A stretch of 64,000 nucleotides of DNA from positions 1,364,001-1,428,000 of the forward strand of contig JAAKBF010000171.1 in NCBI GenBank assembly GCA_012656075.1. The letters run 5' to 3'. The notes beneath the pieces are model-generated. The model was not told where the DNA came from. It ran no database searches and saw only the letters and a program-made list of their open reading frames with translations. This DNA comes from Phytophthora hibernalis (taxonomy: Eukaryota > Oomycota > Peronosporomycetes > Peronosporales > Peronosporaceae). Below, piece by piece: positions 43,033 through 54,503 of the stretch. The stretch's first letter is position 1; every line of letters starts with the position of its first letter. A program made the position numbers and the translations under genes.

Positions 43033-43037
43033 GTCTT

Positions 43038-43377
43038 CATACGTGTCTTCCAAGTACTTCCACATTTCTGTTCCGTCGCCCTTGTCCAGCATTTGTTGCC
43101 CCAACTCCATGGACAACGATGTCATGATTACGTGCTCGGCCTTCATCTGCACGTCCGCGAATTTCTTCTTCGCAGCGTCGTCTGCACCCGATGCGAGAGA
43201 CTCTTGCTCTTTGGCGTACTCGAGGACATCCTTGTCCACGAACGAAAACTCCATCATCCTCTTGTAGTACGTCCAGCACTGTCCGTGCCAGTTCGCCGGG
43301 CGACCGTTCTTGTTGAGTTCAACCTTCGACGGCATCTTGTGCATGTCTAACTGGCCTTGCTGCCAACTTGGACTCAT
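43038..43377 (-). pseudogene. Copia gag N-terminus
   Basis: It opens MSPSWQQGQLDMHKMP, then NGRPANWHGQCWTYYKRMME and EMWKYLEDTYED. The last codons run straight into the Gypsy-2 LTR; the sequence resumes at 35710. Typical of UBN2-type Copia gag. Confidence 0.85.
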
Positions 43378-43499
43378 AACCCTATTTCGACGCGAGACTC
43401 GGCTGGCGACACTGGTTGCTCGCCACCAAGAAAACTAAGTTGAGCAAGTTGTGAAAGATGTAAACACGCAACTTGTTCTTACTCTTAGTCTCTTCTTCT
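43376..43499 (-). repeat. Candidate Copia 5' LTR
   Basis: It is the partner of 32636-32758. On the minus strand it is followed by GGTTATGAGTCCAAG, a possible primer binding site overlapping the gag start codon. Confidence 0.6.
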
Positions 43500-44549
43500 C
43501 CTGTCGCTTGCACTTGCGTCTGTTCTTGTCGATTGAAGATTGAGCTCCTACGCATGCATTGCTTCCAGTACTGGACTGTCAGCCACTTGTCCTACTTCAA
43601 CTCCTACTTCGACTCCTCGCAGATTCTTCCTCACTTCGCTTCGTCCCTCATCGCAGCTGCTTCCTCACCCCGCCTCGTCCCTCATTGTGCAGCCCATTAC
43701 TTGTAATACCGTCCTGTAATAACGGGTGTATATGTAATAACGAGTATAAGTATAAATGTCGTTTCAGTTCGTGAACGGACTCGCATCGCAACAGTGGTTA
43801 CCTAACTGCTTTCGTGCGATCCGGAAAAGCCGCTTTCATCTCCTGCGGCGCTTCCGCCTTAGATATTGAAACCAACCCTTATAAAGGAATGCAGTCATTT
43901 TAATTAACCTGAATTAATAGCTGCCTGGTGTACACTCAGCCGCTCCAGCACCGCAGACTCTTTCTTTTTAACCACGAAGCTGACGTTCGATTCTCCTACA
44001 GTACAGGTATCAGTAGTACTGTTACCGGTCCGTTAGTCACCATTCACGTCGTTTGCTCGAAAGGAACAGATTTGCATAGGCGTTTTGTTTGTCGCCCTAC
44101 TTTCGATGCAGCGTGCCTTGAACCTCTAGTTGGATGTTGTAGGGATAAGTGAAGACTCCTTCCACGATGTCTGCCCGATAAAAACCTTATGAGCGCGACG
44201 CTGAGACCGTGACGTGCGTGCACAAGGTGAAATACGGTAGCGAAATTGCCGCCAACAAAAAAACTTGGCGTAGCACCGGGTGGCCAGTGGACCTGGCCAG
44301 CGCAGAGCTCGCCTCGGTCGCAAAGCGGCATTAACCGCAAAGCTTTTCCTTTAAATGCCTAGTGAATCTTTCACAGCATGAATCATGGCCGGAGGGACAT
44401 TATTGTTGTATTTTAGAAACTGTATTTTACTGAACTAGCGATGTGTATTTGAAATAAAGCACTTGTATTTTTAGTGTGAATGGTACCGGTATTTGTTATT
44501 TTAATTAAAAATGCATGAGAAACTTGGGATTTGCACTCAAAAATAATAC

Positions 44550-44652
44550 TGTAGAATTCATGTAACGTCATTAATAGGTTAGTACATGAATACATTCGCA
44601 GTAAAAAAATGTAGAATTCATGTATTAATATGTTAGTACATGCATACACTTC
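44550..44652 (+). repeat. 60-bp tandem duplication, AT-rich
   Basis: TGTAGAATTCATGTA at 44550 recurs at 44610, and GTTAGTACATG occurs in both copies. The second copy is shorter. Confidence 0.75.
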
Positions 44653-44860
44653 ACAAAGAGCAGGTCTGTCCAAGAACAAAGCCGATGGTTTAAACAAGAG
44701 ACGCGTCTAAACGATGAAAGAGAAGAACTAGAAAACATTGCCGCGGTTGCTAGCGGTTGGATCAATGACAGCGCTCTGGGGGCTCCTTGCGGTGTACAAA
44801 AAATTCGTACTAGTACGACTTTGATTGATATAGGGCATGTATCACTGCTGAGAATCTGTA

Positions 44861-44954
44861 AATTGGATGACGCTGCGGCGTCTACATGTCTAAACTCCTT
44901 GTTGTTGAATTGGATGACGCTGCGGCGTCTACATGTATAAACTCCCTGTTGTTG
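44861..44954 (+). repeat. 47-bp tandem duplication
   Basis: AATTGGATGACGCTGCGGCG begins at 44861 and again at 44908; both copies end AAACTCC-TGTTGTTGAAT with two differences. Confidence 0.85.
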
Positions 44955-45477
44955 AATCTGGCAAACTTATCTTCAGTGTACACAACTCAATAGGAAGGAT
45001 CGGCGGCACCACACTGCCGCCAAAGTGCCGACTGGGCATACGGGACTGGTACGTCCGGTTCGTTAGACAACCAGACTGGTACCCTACTGGTTACCAGTAT
45101 TAATATGGTTGAAACATTTGGCCTGGGCAAGCTCCGGTTGGCTTTGCAGATGTGCAGACACCCGGCGGTTGTGGGCGTCTGGAGAGAGTACATGGAGGTC
45201 GCCATAGCAAATCATAGACAAGGATAGGACTGGCAGAGGGCCGTTTGTCTAGAGTCTATTCTATTTTGCTGCAAGGGAGACATCGGCTCAAACGGTAGGT
45301 ATCCGCCGAGCAACAGCGTCCAGGATTCAAGATGCAGCTCGGTCCATCGACGGCTAGCTGCTAGAGCGTGGAGATGTTCGTGTCAGGCCTATTGCGCGAA
45401 CCTACTGGGAGACTACACACGCTAGACAACCGGAAGGTACCGAACCTGCCGTCCCTGAAAATGCAACCTTTCGCCAG

Positions 45478-45946
45478 ATGCAGCATCTCGGTTCGATGCG
45501 TCCGCCGGCGACAAGTGAGCCTCTTCGTCAAACAATCTCTGTTCGTCTAAACGGCTCGTCGGATTTACAGTTGTCGTTTGACGTACAGGAGCTTAGAGCT
45601 GCGCTAGGCTTGCCCAACTACAGCCTAGTAGCCGAAGGTGTTTTGCTGCATTCCATCCTCCAGAAGAACCAACCGAGGACATGGTCGATGCGGAGCACCT
45701 CATTGTGGGCGAGCGGATGGCCGATTGAGTAGAACAGATAAGGCTAAACTCACGATGTAATACATTTTTACCTCGTAACGCTCGACCCGAGATACCGAAA
45801 ATCCTACAGACAAGGTCGCACGGGACGCTGTAGGCGTAGTGCAAAACGATTGCACACCATCGAAATTCAGTACCGAACATGAGAGTCGTTGCCAATTCGG
45901 TTATACTTCCAGAGTTTGAATTCTCCACGCTCTCTTCCGCCTCCAT
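45478..45946. other. Two weak unclassified frames
   Basis: On the plus strand 45478-45732 reads VRLNGSSDLQLSFDVQELRA. On the minus strand 45946-45750 reads FGTEFRWCAIVLHYAYSVPC followed by FGISGRALRG, which looks like a helix-turn-helix of a transposase N-terminus. Neither can be assigned. Confidence 0.3.
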
Positions 45947-47099
45947 TCAAAGCATTCGATTTAATCCTAAGATTAAAGCCGGCTTATCCTTTTTTAATCA
46001 TTTTACTGTCGCCATATAGAATGATTTAGCCCTGCACGAGCAAATGCACCTGATATTCTCGCCCCCGAAAGTGATCAGTGAGGTCGAATCAAAAACCTGT
46101 CGAGCACTGCTCGTAAGGTTTATTGCTCGCGGAAAACCCTGACGAGTCGTGCTCGTCATTTGCTCGTGGTAGGATTGAATCAAGTCGTATTTTGGATTCT
46201 AATCAAAATTTTCAGGGCCGACTGTCGCGCGACAATCACCCCGGGCATGACTACACAATCTAATTCGTTTAAATACGAATAGTACTTAGGGTTGGATTAA
46301 AAATGACTAGGATTCGGTATGGGACCGTTTCGACCATTCCACGCGATTTGCCAAATTTGGTCGGAATTCACAATATTTGGTGGAGAAATTCCAACACCGG
46401 TGGAGATGCTCTAAATCCCATCCCCCTATCACTATCCAAAAATGACTGCTTAAAGGCGAGTACCGTGGGAAAATGAAAGGGGCAAAAAGACCATTTTCGT
46501 GGCTTAACATTTTGGCTTCTATAGTATACTTTAATTAAGTGAAGACCCTGCGTTCACGAAAGGGTTAAGAAATACTTCCTCTGTCCGGTAATTTAATTCT
46601 ATTTTTTCAAAATTCATTATTAGGATAAAAACATCGCTTTCTACCGTTTTGATTGGCTTAAGAAATCGACGCAGAACTTAAGCGCATAAGTCATCGCAAT
46701 CGGCACAGTATTGGCCAAGATACGGGTACAGGACCCAGACCTAAGTAATACAGGGATGATCCTGAACGCCCCGAGGAGGCGTTGACGGCATCAGAAGTGC
46801 AAGGTAGTTCGATGAACGTTTGCTATCATGTCTAATACACACTAACAGTTCCAGTGTATCATGTATTGTACATAACCCACATATACCGGCCCAAGGGCAG
46901 TGTCGAATGTGCGTGCTTCGGTACCCGCGTAGGATAACATTGCGACTTCTTCGTCAAACCCGACAGCAGTGACTTCAACTGGTACGAATCCTATCGACTT
47001 GGATTTTACTCACAACGGTTTATTTTTGTATTTGAAGAAAATGAGCTACAAGAGCGACGCAATTTGACCATTGCATTTGCTGACGTTTCTTCCGACTCG
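45947..47099. other. Intergenic stretch with a piggyBac-like end
   Basis: TTCACGAAAGGGTTAA at 46553-46568 matches a piggyBac-type right terminus followed by TTAA. A related GGGGCAAAAAGACCATTTTCG lies at 46480. No gene. Confidence 0.35.
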
Positions 47100-47640
47100 A
47101 AAACACAACAACTTTGCCCACCTCTCTTCATGTTGACGATGAAGACATGATCACAGAAGAAGTTGGCGTTGTAGAAACGTCGTCCGATTTTGAATCTGTT
47201 GAATCCGATGAGCCATCTAGTACGATATCATGTACTATACATGATACGATATGTCGATCTAACATGTATTGTTTGTATCCTAGCCATTAATGTCACAAAG
47301 CCCCAAGACACCATCAAAGCTAGGGTGCGCTTGATTCTGACGGAGAAAGCGATGATGGCTTTGACAATGATGAATAGATGTTTGAGCTCAAGGCACTTGA
47401 CGAGCTTGAGAACGACGAGGAGACTGGGGCACTGGATGTGCCGTTTGACGAAACATGTCTTGCAGCAGTTGGTGTAAAGGAGGGTATTGTGGTCGAGAAT
47501 CTAATTTGTAAACGAAGCTCTAATATAATGGAAGATATGATCACTTTAGGATGATTTGAGTCTGCATATCAAGAGCCGTATCCGCACATGGCAGCATGTG
47601 CGTTTTTCTACTTTATGATCCCGGTTAGTGGGATGTCATA
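47100..47640 (+). pseudogene. Possible piggyBac-like transposase N-terminal fragment
   Basis: An acidic stretch (LHVDDEDMITEEVGVVETSS, then LDELENDEETGALDVPFDET) is followed after a stop by AYQEPYPHMAACAFFYFMIP. The latter loosely resembles the piggyBac core entry (FYF motif). Several frame changes. Weak. Confidence 0.25.
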
Positions 47641-47818
47641 GCAAGAGCTAGTGAATACTAGTTTTTGGAGAAGATCGATGAACGCGAAGATGAGCAGTAG
47701 AAAGACAAATTGGACTTGAGCGGAAAAAGGATGCTGGCTAATGTCGTCAGACACGTGGGAAAATACGGTAAGCTGAAAACCATCGGTCAGAAGACAGATA
47801 AAGTCAAGGAGCCCCCGT

Positions 47819-49999
47819 TTACATGTGCAACAAGGTGAAGCATTCGTTTGGCGGGCATGCCCTACCCGTCTCGAGTGGCAGCTCGATTGCGTCTTTCCAC
47901 TGCTGGAATACCTTAGCAGTCTCATCAAACGAAACCTCGGTCATCGAAAGGCCAAGGGCTCGCGGTCGTTGCTCGATTTTCTTTATCAGGAACCTGAGCT
48001 CGCACAATCGTTTGCACTGATTTGAATGGCTCAAGTCGGGTGGGCATAGATAACGAAAAGGGGGAGATTTTTGGCAGTATCACCGCAGCACAAATACACC
48101 CACGCTTGTTCCGCAGTACCACCATTCCTTCAGGGAACAAATTCATGCCGTCACCCCAATGGTAGACAAGATACGAAGCCTTTCTCCATTGTTTGCTTAA
48201 GTAAACTGTTCTATAGTCTCCTTAGCAATTTCAGGACAACCACCATCATCATGTGTGTTGTCGCTAGGACGCGATAGTTGAAGAACCCCTGCATCCTTTA
48301 ATCGCTTCATGATCGAGTCCGTCATGCTACTGCATGTCGGAACGGCGGATTGAAATGCACGTTCGTCGAATAATACCGACACCCCAGACACTGAACGTTC
48401 GCTTATGGTATCCTACGAAGCTGTCATTTTTTCATGTCCGCTTTACAGGCCACTATTTCTTCTCGTAGATAATTTCGTGCAGCGCGAATTTCGGTAAGGA
48501 TTGTCACGAGAGGTGGAACGCCTGTAGCTTGGATAACACACTCCGTTCCGCTTGTTGTGACAGTGGAACGCAGGTTAATCACCAAATCAGTATCTGCAAA
48601 CAGAGTGACTGGAAAGAGGGTGACTGTCGGGAAGACGTTGTCGGAGGAAGTCCATAAGGTAAACCAAAGACGCCAAAGCAAATTCTTAAACAAATTCAAC
48701 CGATCCGCGCAAATCGGTAAAACAGAGCCGTTTTGCTCGCCTAACGGATTCGTGACCAACGGTAAAATGAGGAGGTAGAACATCAAATTCGGGTTGTAGA
48801 ATTGGAAGTCAGCTAACCTTGCGGCCGGCAAACATGTCACCTGCAGAATCGTGTCTTAAGTATCGATCTTGAACACCGCCCATCGCCCATCCTGCGCGAA
48901 GATGAACAGCAACCACTGGAGGACAGGACGTCGACCCGGACGATCAAAACGTTGCCGCACCCTTGCAGATTGAATGTGTGCCGATATCACCAGCAACTGT
49001 GCCGCGGCGTTCGAGCTCAGCAGCAACAGATGGGGCTTTTAACACGAGGCCTAGCACCCTCCTCAAGGGTTCATACTGATCACTACCAGGAAATACGTGC
49101 GTACTCGTTGTGTCGACACCGTCTGATGCCAAATACAAGCAAAATTCAGTTTGTTTACCAACTTCGACGCCTATACAGCATATTTTTATTACCAAGAGAA
49201 ATAATGGGACATATCTTTGGAGATGTTGGGTTTGAATACGATCGCGAGGTCGAGATCCGCGTTGATCATTTTTCAAGTGCGCAAAATACACACAAAGCGC
49301 GTCCTCACGCCATTCCTAATGACCGTAGCAAATTGATGCCGTGTTTGCGGCCCGTGACATCAAATTCCACGCCATTATCATAAACGTTCTGACAAATACC
49401 ATATCCCGCGATGTGCTGGTAAGCATCGTCATGGCAATTTGCTTGTAGAGACCCAGGGGCATTGGATCCTTTCCAACTTTAATTTGGCCGAGGCCCTGGC
49501 CGACGGCTTCTGCTACCTTGCGCTGAAATCTCTTGAAGTAGCAGCTAAAATCACGCGCTAAATCTAAAGACAGCACACGATGATAGTCTTGAAAAAGGTT
49601 GTAAAAAACTGAACGATGGCCAGCGTAAGTCGAAAAGCTGTGATAAATGCCATCCTCTTTTTTCATCGAAACGATCCACTTCAAGAGGTCTCGTGCCGTA
49701 ATGCGGTCGAAGTGAATTGGTGGGTTATTTGGTGCCGAGAATAATGAGAGTCAAATGGAGTTCTTATGTGCTATCCCATTCGCATCAAACACGACCGAGC
49801 TAGCAAAAATGTCATGGACCAACGACCGTTTGAATTTGAACATCCACTGCAGGAATCGAGTTGTAGACCCGAGGTAGGAAGCGCGCGAGTTCGCCGAGAT
49901 TGTGCTCGCGCGGGAACTTGTAACTTCCTTTTGAGTGCTGTCAAATAGTCGTGCTCTGCCTCCATCGTGTTCAGGAATGGCATCCTGACAATTCTGCAC
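47819..49999 (-). pseudogene. Crypton-type tyrosine recombinase relic
   Basis: The minus-strand blocks are SRASYLGSTTRFLQWMFKFK (49890), LGQIKVGKDPMPLGLYKQIA and FVRTFMIMAWNLMSRAANT (49450), MYFAHLKNDQRGSRPRD (49290), FPGSDQYEPLRRVLGLVL, and DIGTHSICKGAATF (48985). They continue DRYLRHDSAGDMFAGRKVS (48870), DVLPPHFTVGHESV, and a C-terminus NQCKRLCELRFLIKKIEQRP. The HSIRKG motif that normally carries the catalytic Arg reads HSICKG (TGC at 48967-48965). Many stops and frame changes. No RT is associated, which separates it from the DIRS element. Confidence 0.75.
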
Positions 50000-50225
50000 C
50001 CATGCTCAACCATAAGTCTTTTATATGAAATTTTGTAAGAACCATGAAGGGTCGCTAACCAGAGTTCTCAAGACGCTCCGTCCTGACGTGGCTCTTTAAT
50101 AGCTTTTCTCATCCGGTAAATTACGGATAATTCGGTGTTTCGCGTCCGCCGCCGTCTGTTTCCACTGATAAGCTTCTATTTTAGCAGCACGTAGTTCGTC
50201 CCCATTGACTAGATATGGCTAGATA

Positions 50226-50474
50226 CTACTGCTTAATCCCGTACGTAAGACCGTGGAAGTACTCGCTCGTGACCTTGGGATTCCCGGTTGGAAAATACCA
50301 CGACCTCCACAAGCATTCGTCCAAGTAGCTGGACGCCACGGTCTTCTTCATGCCGCGCTCGCTCTTCATACGTGCCTTGATCTTCACCTCCCAAATGACC
50401 TCGATTTGGTTGGTGTGCGCATCGATTGAGGGATCCATGAAGTTTCGACTGTGCTATAACGTCAGTGCTGCACT
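50226..50474 (-). pseudogene. Merlin/IS1595-like transposase C-terminal fragment
   Basis: The minus strand reads HSRNFMDPSIDAHTNQIEVI, WEVKIKARMKSERGMK, YLDECLWRSWYFP. The HTNxIE motif carries the last catalytic acid of the ISXO2/IS1595 (Merlin) family. The frame is open for 74 codons; the rest of the transposase is missing. Confidence 0.65.
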
Positions 50475-51384
50475 GCGTTATTTTTGACCGTGATGACCAC
50501 ATATATATCTACTAGTGTTCCCAGATGAAGAACTTGTTCAACGACTTGAACATCTGGCACAATACTGTAATATGGAGCACGTATTAATATGCGGTGCTGC
50601 GGCACAGCCGAGTGGTGTTGTGCACAAATATTTGTGAAAGGTTGTCGAAAACTAATACTTGTTCTTGTGAAAGCTTGCAGAAAACTAAAAATATCGTAAA
50701 AGGCTATAGAAAACTAAAAAGGAATACAGAAAACAAACAAATGGAGGGGAATAACTGAGCTGTAAAAGGAGAGAAATAACTGAGCTGAAAGACCTCGTGC
50801 GCTTGTAGCGCGCTACTGTTTCAAAAAAGCGGCTATGCTTGTTCAACTTCTGTCGAAGGGGGCAAAAAGCCCATATTTGTCACGAAAGGGTTAATAGAGG
50901 GAAATTGCCTACCCTATCTAAGAATGACATTTCATATCCAACTTTCGATTTGAAAATGACTCAAATTTGTGGTTAGTAAGTGGATTCGTTGCTGGTTCAG
51001 CACCGAAAGTGTCTAATAAGCGAGCTGGCGAAGAAGAATCGTAGTCTAGTCCAGAAATTGGCCGTGTTTTAACGGTTAAATGGCCACACCAGGAATACGC
51101 GTCACACCAGGGTCACGTAACCGAAGAACTTGAACGCATTCTTTCGTCACAAATATTAAATAAATAGTATCAAATTTACATCACATAAAAAATAGACTGA
51201 TGTGTCGTGTAAAAAAATGTACCAGCTACTTCTAGAGTTACTGTTTCGTACGCACTAGATTTCATCAGCGACCGTGGACCGTTTGTATTTGCTCCAGCTT
51301 TTTACTGGGACAAGAAGGTGGTTGCAAGGTACGGCTGATATATGTATTTACGTTTATTACTATCAACAGATACCTGGAAAAGGG
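50475..51384. other. Spacer with a second piggyBac-like end
   Basis: GGGGGCAAAAAGCCCATATT followed by TGTCACGAAAGGGTTAA ends at 50894 (TTAA 50891-50894). Repeated AAACTAA words lie at 50640-50730. No gene. Confidence 0.4.
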
Positions 51385-52064
51385 CTATCTTTTACTGTGT
51401 TGCAAATACATTTTTAGCCTCGCCCCTCTGCTGTACATCGACAAGTACCAGCGCAGCAGCGCACCGAACGACCGAATCAGAGCACCAGCAGCGTTGAACT
51501 TCAGTAATTGTCGAAGCTGCAGCCGAACGCCAAGACCCACCGTCAGACCCAGCACCGTTAAGACCAACGGCATCTTGTGGTGGTGAATCGGGTGCTGTTC
51601 GTGTTCGACTTGGGTGATCTCCGCAGCCAATTCCTTGCACGAGACTCGTGCCACAGCGAGCGATTCTTCCGTCGCCCGCACGCGTCTTCTAACCATCGGT
51701 CCGAAGGTGTGCTTCTTGATCACACGGAAATTGTTGATGTTGCGTTCGAGGTCCAAGTTGAGCTGTCCGAGGGTCACCGGCGGCTTCCGGGACGAAAATT
51801 CCTGCAGTATGAAGTAATGCACGACACCTTCAGTCACGTGGAAGCCGATGCGCAGACTCGCCACGTGCACGCACAGCATCAAGATAGCGTTGATCCAGCG
51901 GCCGTGGACAAACATGAGCGCATCATCCAGGTACCACTCGCGAAGGTGGTGCAGCAGCCGCAGAAGCCTGTGGTGGAAATGAAATTGCGACAAGGGTATA
52001 CATCGGTCCATGTGTACATGACGAATACTCCGACACCGGAAATTGGAAGAGCTACAACGGCCAT
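51385..52064 (-). CDS. Unrecognised protein with membrane segments and a helical middle
   Basis: A start at 52064 gives a hydrophobic N-terminus (MAVVALPISGVGVFVMYTWT). The longer frame (52011-51385) continues REWYLDDALMFVHGRWINAI, a helical stretch LGQLNLDLERNINNFRVIKK, a Glu-rich VARVSCKELAAEITQVEHEQ, then a hydrophobic PLVLTVLGLTVGLGVRLQL and a basic tail. The two frames overlap near 51900-52011 and need an indel or an unseen splice to join. Base composition is gene-like and unlike the transposons. It could be a small organelle-membrane protein; no family recognised. Confidence 0.45.
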
Positions 52065-52272
52065 TCTGAGACGGGCACTAGTGGACGGTAATCTCTACGA
52101 CAGCGTGATACCATCCTCGACAACGGGAGGACATTCCATACTTTGTACTGGCGGACGCATCAAGAGTATATTGGGAGCCGTCGGCTGCGGGGCGATCATA
52201 CTAGTCGGTAGTATGATACTACAGACGGACACGGTGGGCAGGAGTCCGACTCTCACGTGGGTGGCACACATG

Positions 52273-52345
52273 TGAAAAACATTATCATCAGGAACCACAA
52301 ATACATCACACATTTTCATCAGAGACCACAAAGCATAATCACAGT
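52273..52345 (+). repeat. Left arm of an 80-bp inverted repeat pair
   Basis: CATTATCATCAGGAACCACA and ACACATTTTCATCAGAGACC are reverse complements, with few mismatches, of sequence at 53085-53165. The arms may be the ends of a non-autonomous DNA transposon of about 0.9 kb. Confidence 0.7.
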
Positions 52346-53084
52346 CGAGTCGCGTCCTTTTCTCCCACAGATAATCTGGGGGAATAAATTACATGTACAG
52401 CAGGATATTTCCCCTCACTTGCATATTCTTGGTCAGAAGCAGAACACTCCCAAGCTAGGCCCCAGCATGAAGCAGTTAAACTTGACACACCTCCACGGTC
52501 GAGACCACCTTCTCCTTCGTGACGTCTTTGCAACCCCTAAAGACTTTCGACTTTTCGTGAAAGACTATGCGTTCAACTGTAACAAGACCGTCGTTTAGAA
52601 AACAAAATTGCGGAAACTTGAAAAAGTGGGGCTGCACAATCGCTGGATAAGGGTGGGAAGTATGGATTACAAGACGTGGAGCAAACGGTGACTCAGACGC
52701 TTACTCATACGGTTCCTATTGAAGGTGCGAGCGCAACTCAGCTAAGCGGAGTGCTTGAGCACTTTGCTAACCAAGTCAGCGGTGCAACCTTGCCGACTGG
52801 CGACCGAGCGTGAGGAATCTTTATACGTGCAGCTTGTGCGGGAAAGCTGATGGTCTCAATGCAGCTAAGTGTCTGAATCGTGCTGCGGCAGCCGCACCCG
52901 CTGGAAGTGACATCGTTGGTGGCGAGTACGTAGTCGGATTGCTATACTACAAGCGTCCAATGTTGCTGTATCCCCTCTTCATGAGGACTCCGCCATTGAG
53001 CGAACTCTAGAATGTCCAAACATCGTTAATCTAAAAATATATCAAGCGTAACTTGTTGTGTCAGTTGCTTACCGGTACAGTACC
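52346..53084 (+). other. Interior between inverted repeats with small coding-like fragments
   Basis: 52658-52812 reads KYGLQDVEQTVTQTLTHTVP and TQLSGVLEHFANQVSGATLP, open and protein-like. Other pieces (LGPSMKQLNLTHLHGRDHLL near 52460) are in other frames. Possibly a captured or decayed gene; no assignment. Confidence 0.3.
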
Positions 53085-53165
53085 CTGCGACTTGACTGTG
53101 GTTATGCTTTGTGGTCCCTGATGAAAATGTGTGATGGATTTGTGGTCCCTGGTGATAATGTTCCA
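53085..53165 (-). repeat. Right arm of the 80-bp inverted repeat pair
   Basis: TGGTTATGCTTTGTGGTCCC and GATGGATTTGTGGTCCCTGG pair with 52273-52345 in opposite orientation. Confidence 0.7.
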
Positions 53166-53914
53166 TTATGTGGCATTCATGAAAGGACTGCAGGAGTGCG
53201 CGAGAAAGCGGTATACACCGCTTCATATCATAGAAGTAGAAAACAATAAAACATTGTGATGCAGCTACGGAAGAAGACGACCACCGATAGCGGCACATTT
53301 CAAACGGCTATATTGGAGATGCTGCCGGATGGCGGCATCGCTCACGATACTTGCCTGGCCATACCATCCGAGAGAATAGAACTGAATGGTGGATATGTGG
53401 TGTAGCAGGATCCGTCAATATCTGGTTAAGACAGGATCCAACTTCCGAACAGCGCCCGAACACCAACTAACGGAGGGGGTACCCCGATCCACGATTTGCT
53501 GAACTTCTCACCTTGTGTACCCGTTGGTGAGCTGGATCTGCTCTCTTAGCGCTCCGAAGAGATGTAGCGATGTGACTCTTGAACGTCCTGGCGGGACGCG
53601 GGGATGGAGCAGCGCGGAAGTCTTCGCTCTGCTGCCGGTTAGGGATCCAGATCCCAAGCGATAAAGTCGAGCTTGGATCTGGCGTCCGGGACTTGATCCG
53701 GGTCTGGTTAGTTGCCTTTGGGGTGTGGTTGGTTCCCTCCTTTGCGATACTTGCCGCTTCCTATAGCGAGAATTCTGGGGTTGTGAGACTAAGGATTCTC
53801 TGTTCAAGTAATAATTCCGTCGGATCCGATATCAACACTTGAAGGTAGATCACTAGTGTAAGGCAAATCTGGCCAATGTATAATCCAGACTTACTCAAAC
53901 AACCAGTACAGCTA

Positions 53915-54185
53915 CACCGTTCACTCTAATTAGTCGTGCTTCGAATATAGTCATGCTTCTGTACTTTTTCGTGACACCACGGACGACAAAATTTTCCCGA
54001 AGAGTTCAAAAAGAGCACAAAGACAGTGGATTTGAGCATATCTCGCCGAGGCGAAGCCAATCATCATCTTACTTTCAATAAAAATTTAATATTGTTGTCA
54101 CAAGATCAATTCAAAAGTTCGACTTTCTCCGATAAAAATCGTACACCATAATTAGTCAGGGTCAGACTAATTAGAGTGAACGGTG
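53915..54185. mobile_element. Tc1/mariner-type MITE, 271 bp
   Basis: Perfect 20-bp terminal inverted repeats (CACCGTTCACTCTAATTAGT at 53915-53934, complement at 54166-54185) are flanked by TA on both sides (53913-53914 and 54186-54187). No ORF. Confidence 0.88.
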
Positions 54186-54430
54186 TACTTGTAGACTCAC
54201 CGACACCTTGTAGGGCCAATGTAATTCCCGTTGGAAGATGGAGGCGAAGCACTTGTGCACTTGATGGCAAATTCAGTTCTGATTTACGGTTAAGTCCTAT
54301 CTCGTCTCTTACCGTACCCTATGTATCCACCACTGCCGCGGATGACCGGCTCTATACATCTTCTATAACCTCCCCATTTCTGTAATCTTTGCTCGCGGCC
54401 GATCCTCGGATACATCTGGCATAATCGCCT

Positions 54431-54503
54431 GATCGCGCTATAGACATGATCCGAGATCTGAGATCCGGATCTGTCGATCTTGGATCCGGGTCACGAATAG
54501 ATC
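54431..54503. repeat. GATC cluster
   Basis: Eight GATC tetranucleotides start at 54431, 54448, 54455, 54462, 54468, 54476, 54483 and 54500, against about 0.3 expected by chance in 73 bp. GATC remains frequent through the rest of Gypsy-3. Confidence 0.85.

Larger units (their letters stand above)
32636..43499 (-). mobile_element. Ty1/Copia retrotransposon, split by Gypsy-2
   Basis: Gag N-terminus lies at 43377-43038 and gag C-terminus, zinc knuckle and protease start at 35710-34890. RT and RNase H lie at 34230-32731. The gap 43037-35711 is exactly the Gypsy-2 insertion. Short terminal repeats of about 124 bp flank it. Integrase is absent, apparently by internal deletion. Confidence 0.85.
43500..45477. 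other. AT-rich intergenic stretch with two tandem duplications
   Basis: No gene is supported. Minus frames near 44090-44340 and 44413-44697 lack recognisable domains. Confidence 0.45.

Noticed and set aside
47243..47477. Short ORFs near ATGTACTATACATGAT palindromes
   Set aside because: No domain, several stops, and composition typical of decayed intergenic sequence.
52658..52812. Crinkler or RXLR effector fragment
   Set aside because: There is no signal peptide, LFLAK/HVLVVVP or RXLR-EER motif. Resemblance was only to generic helical sequence.
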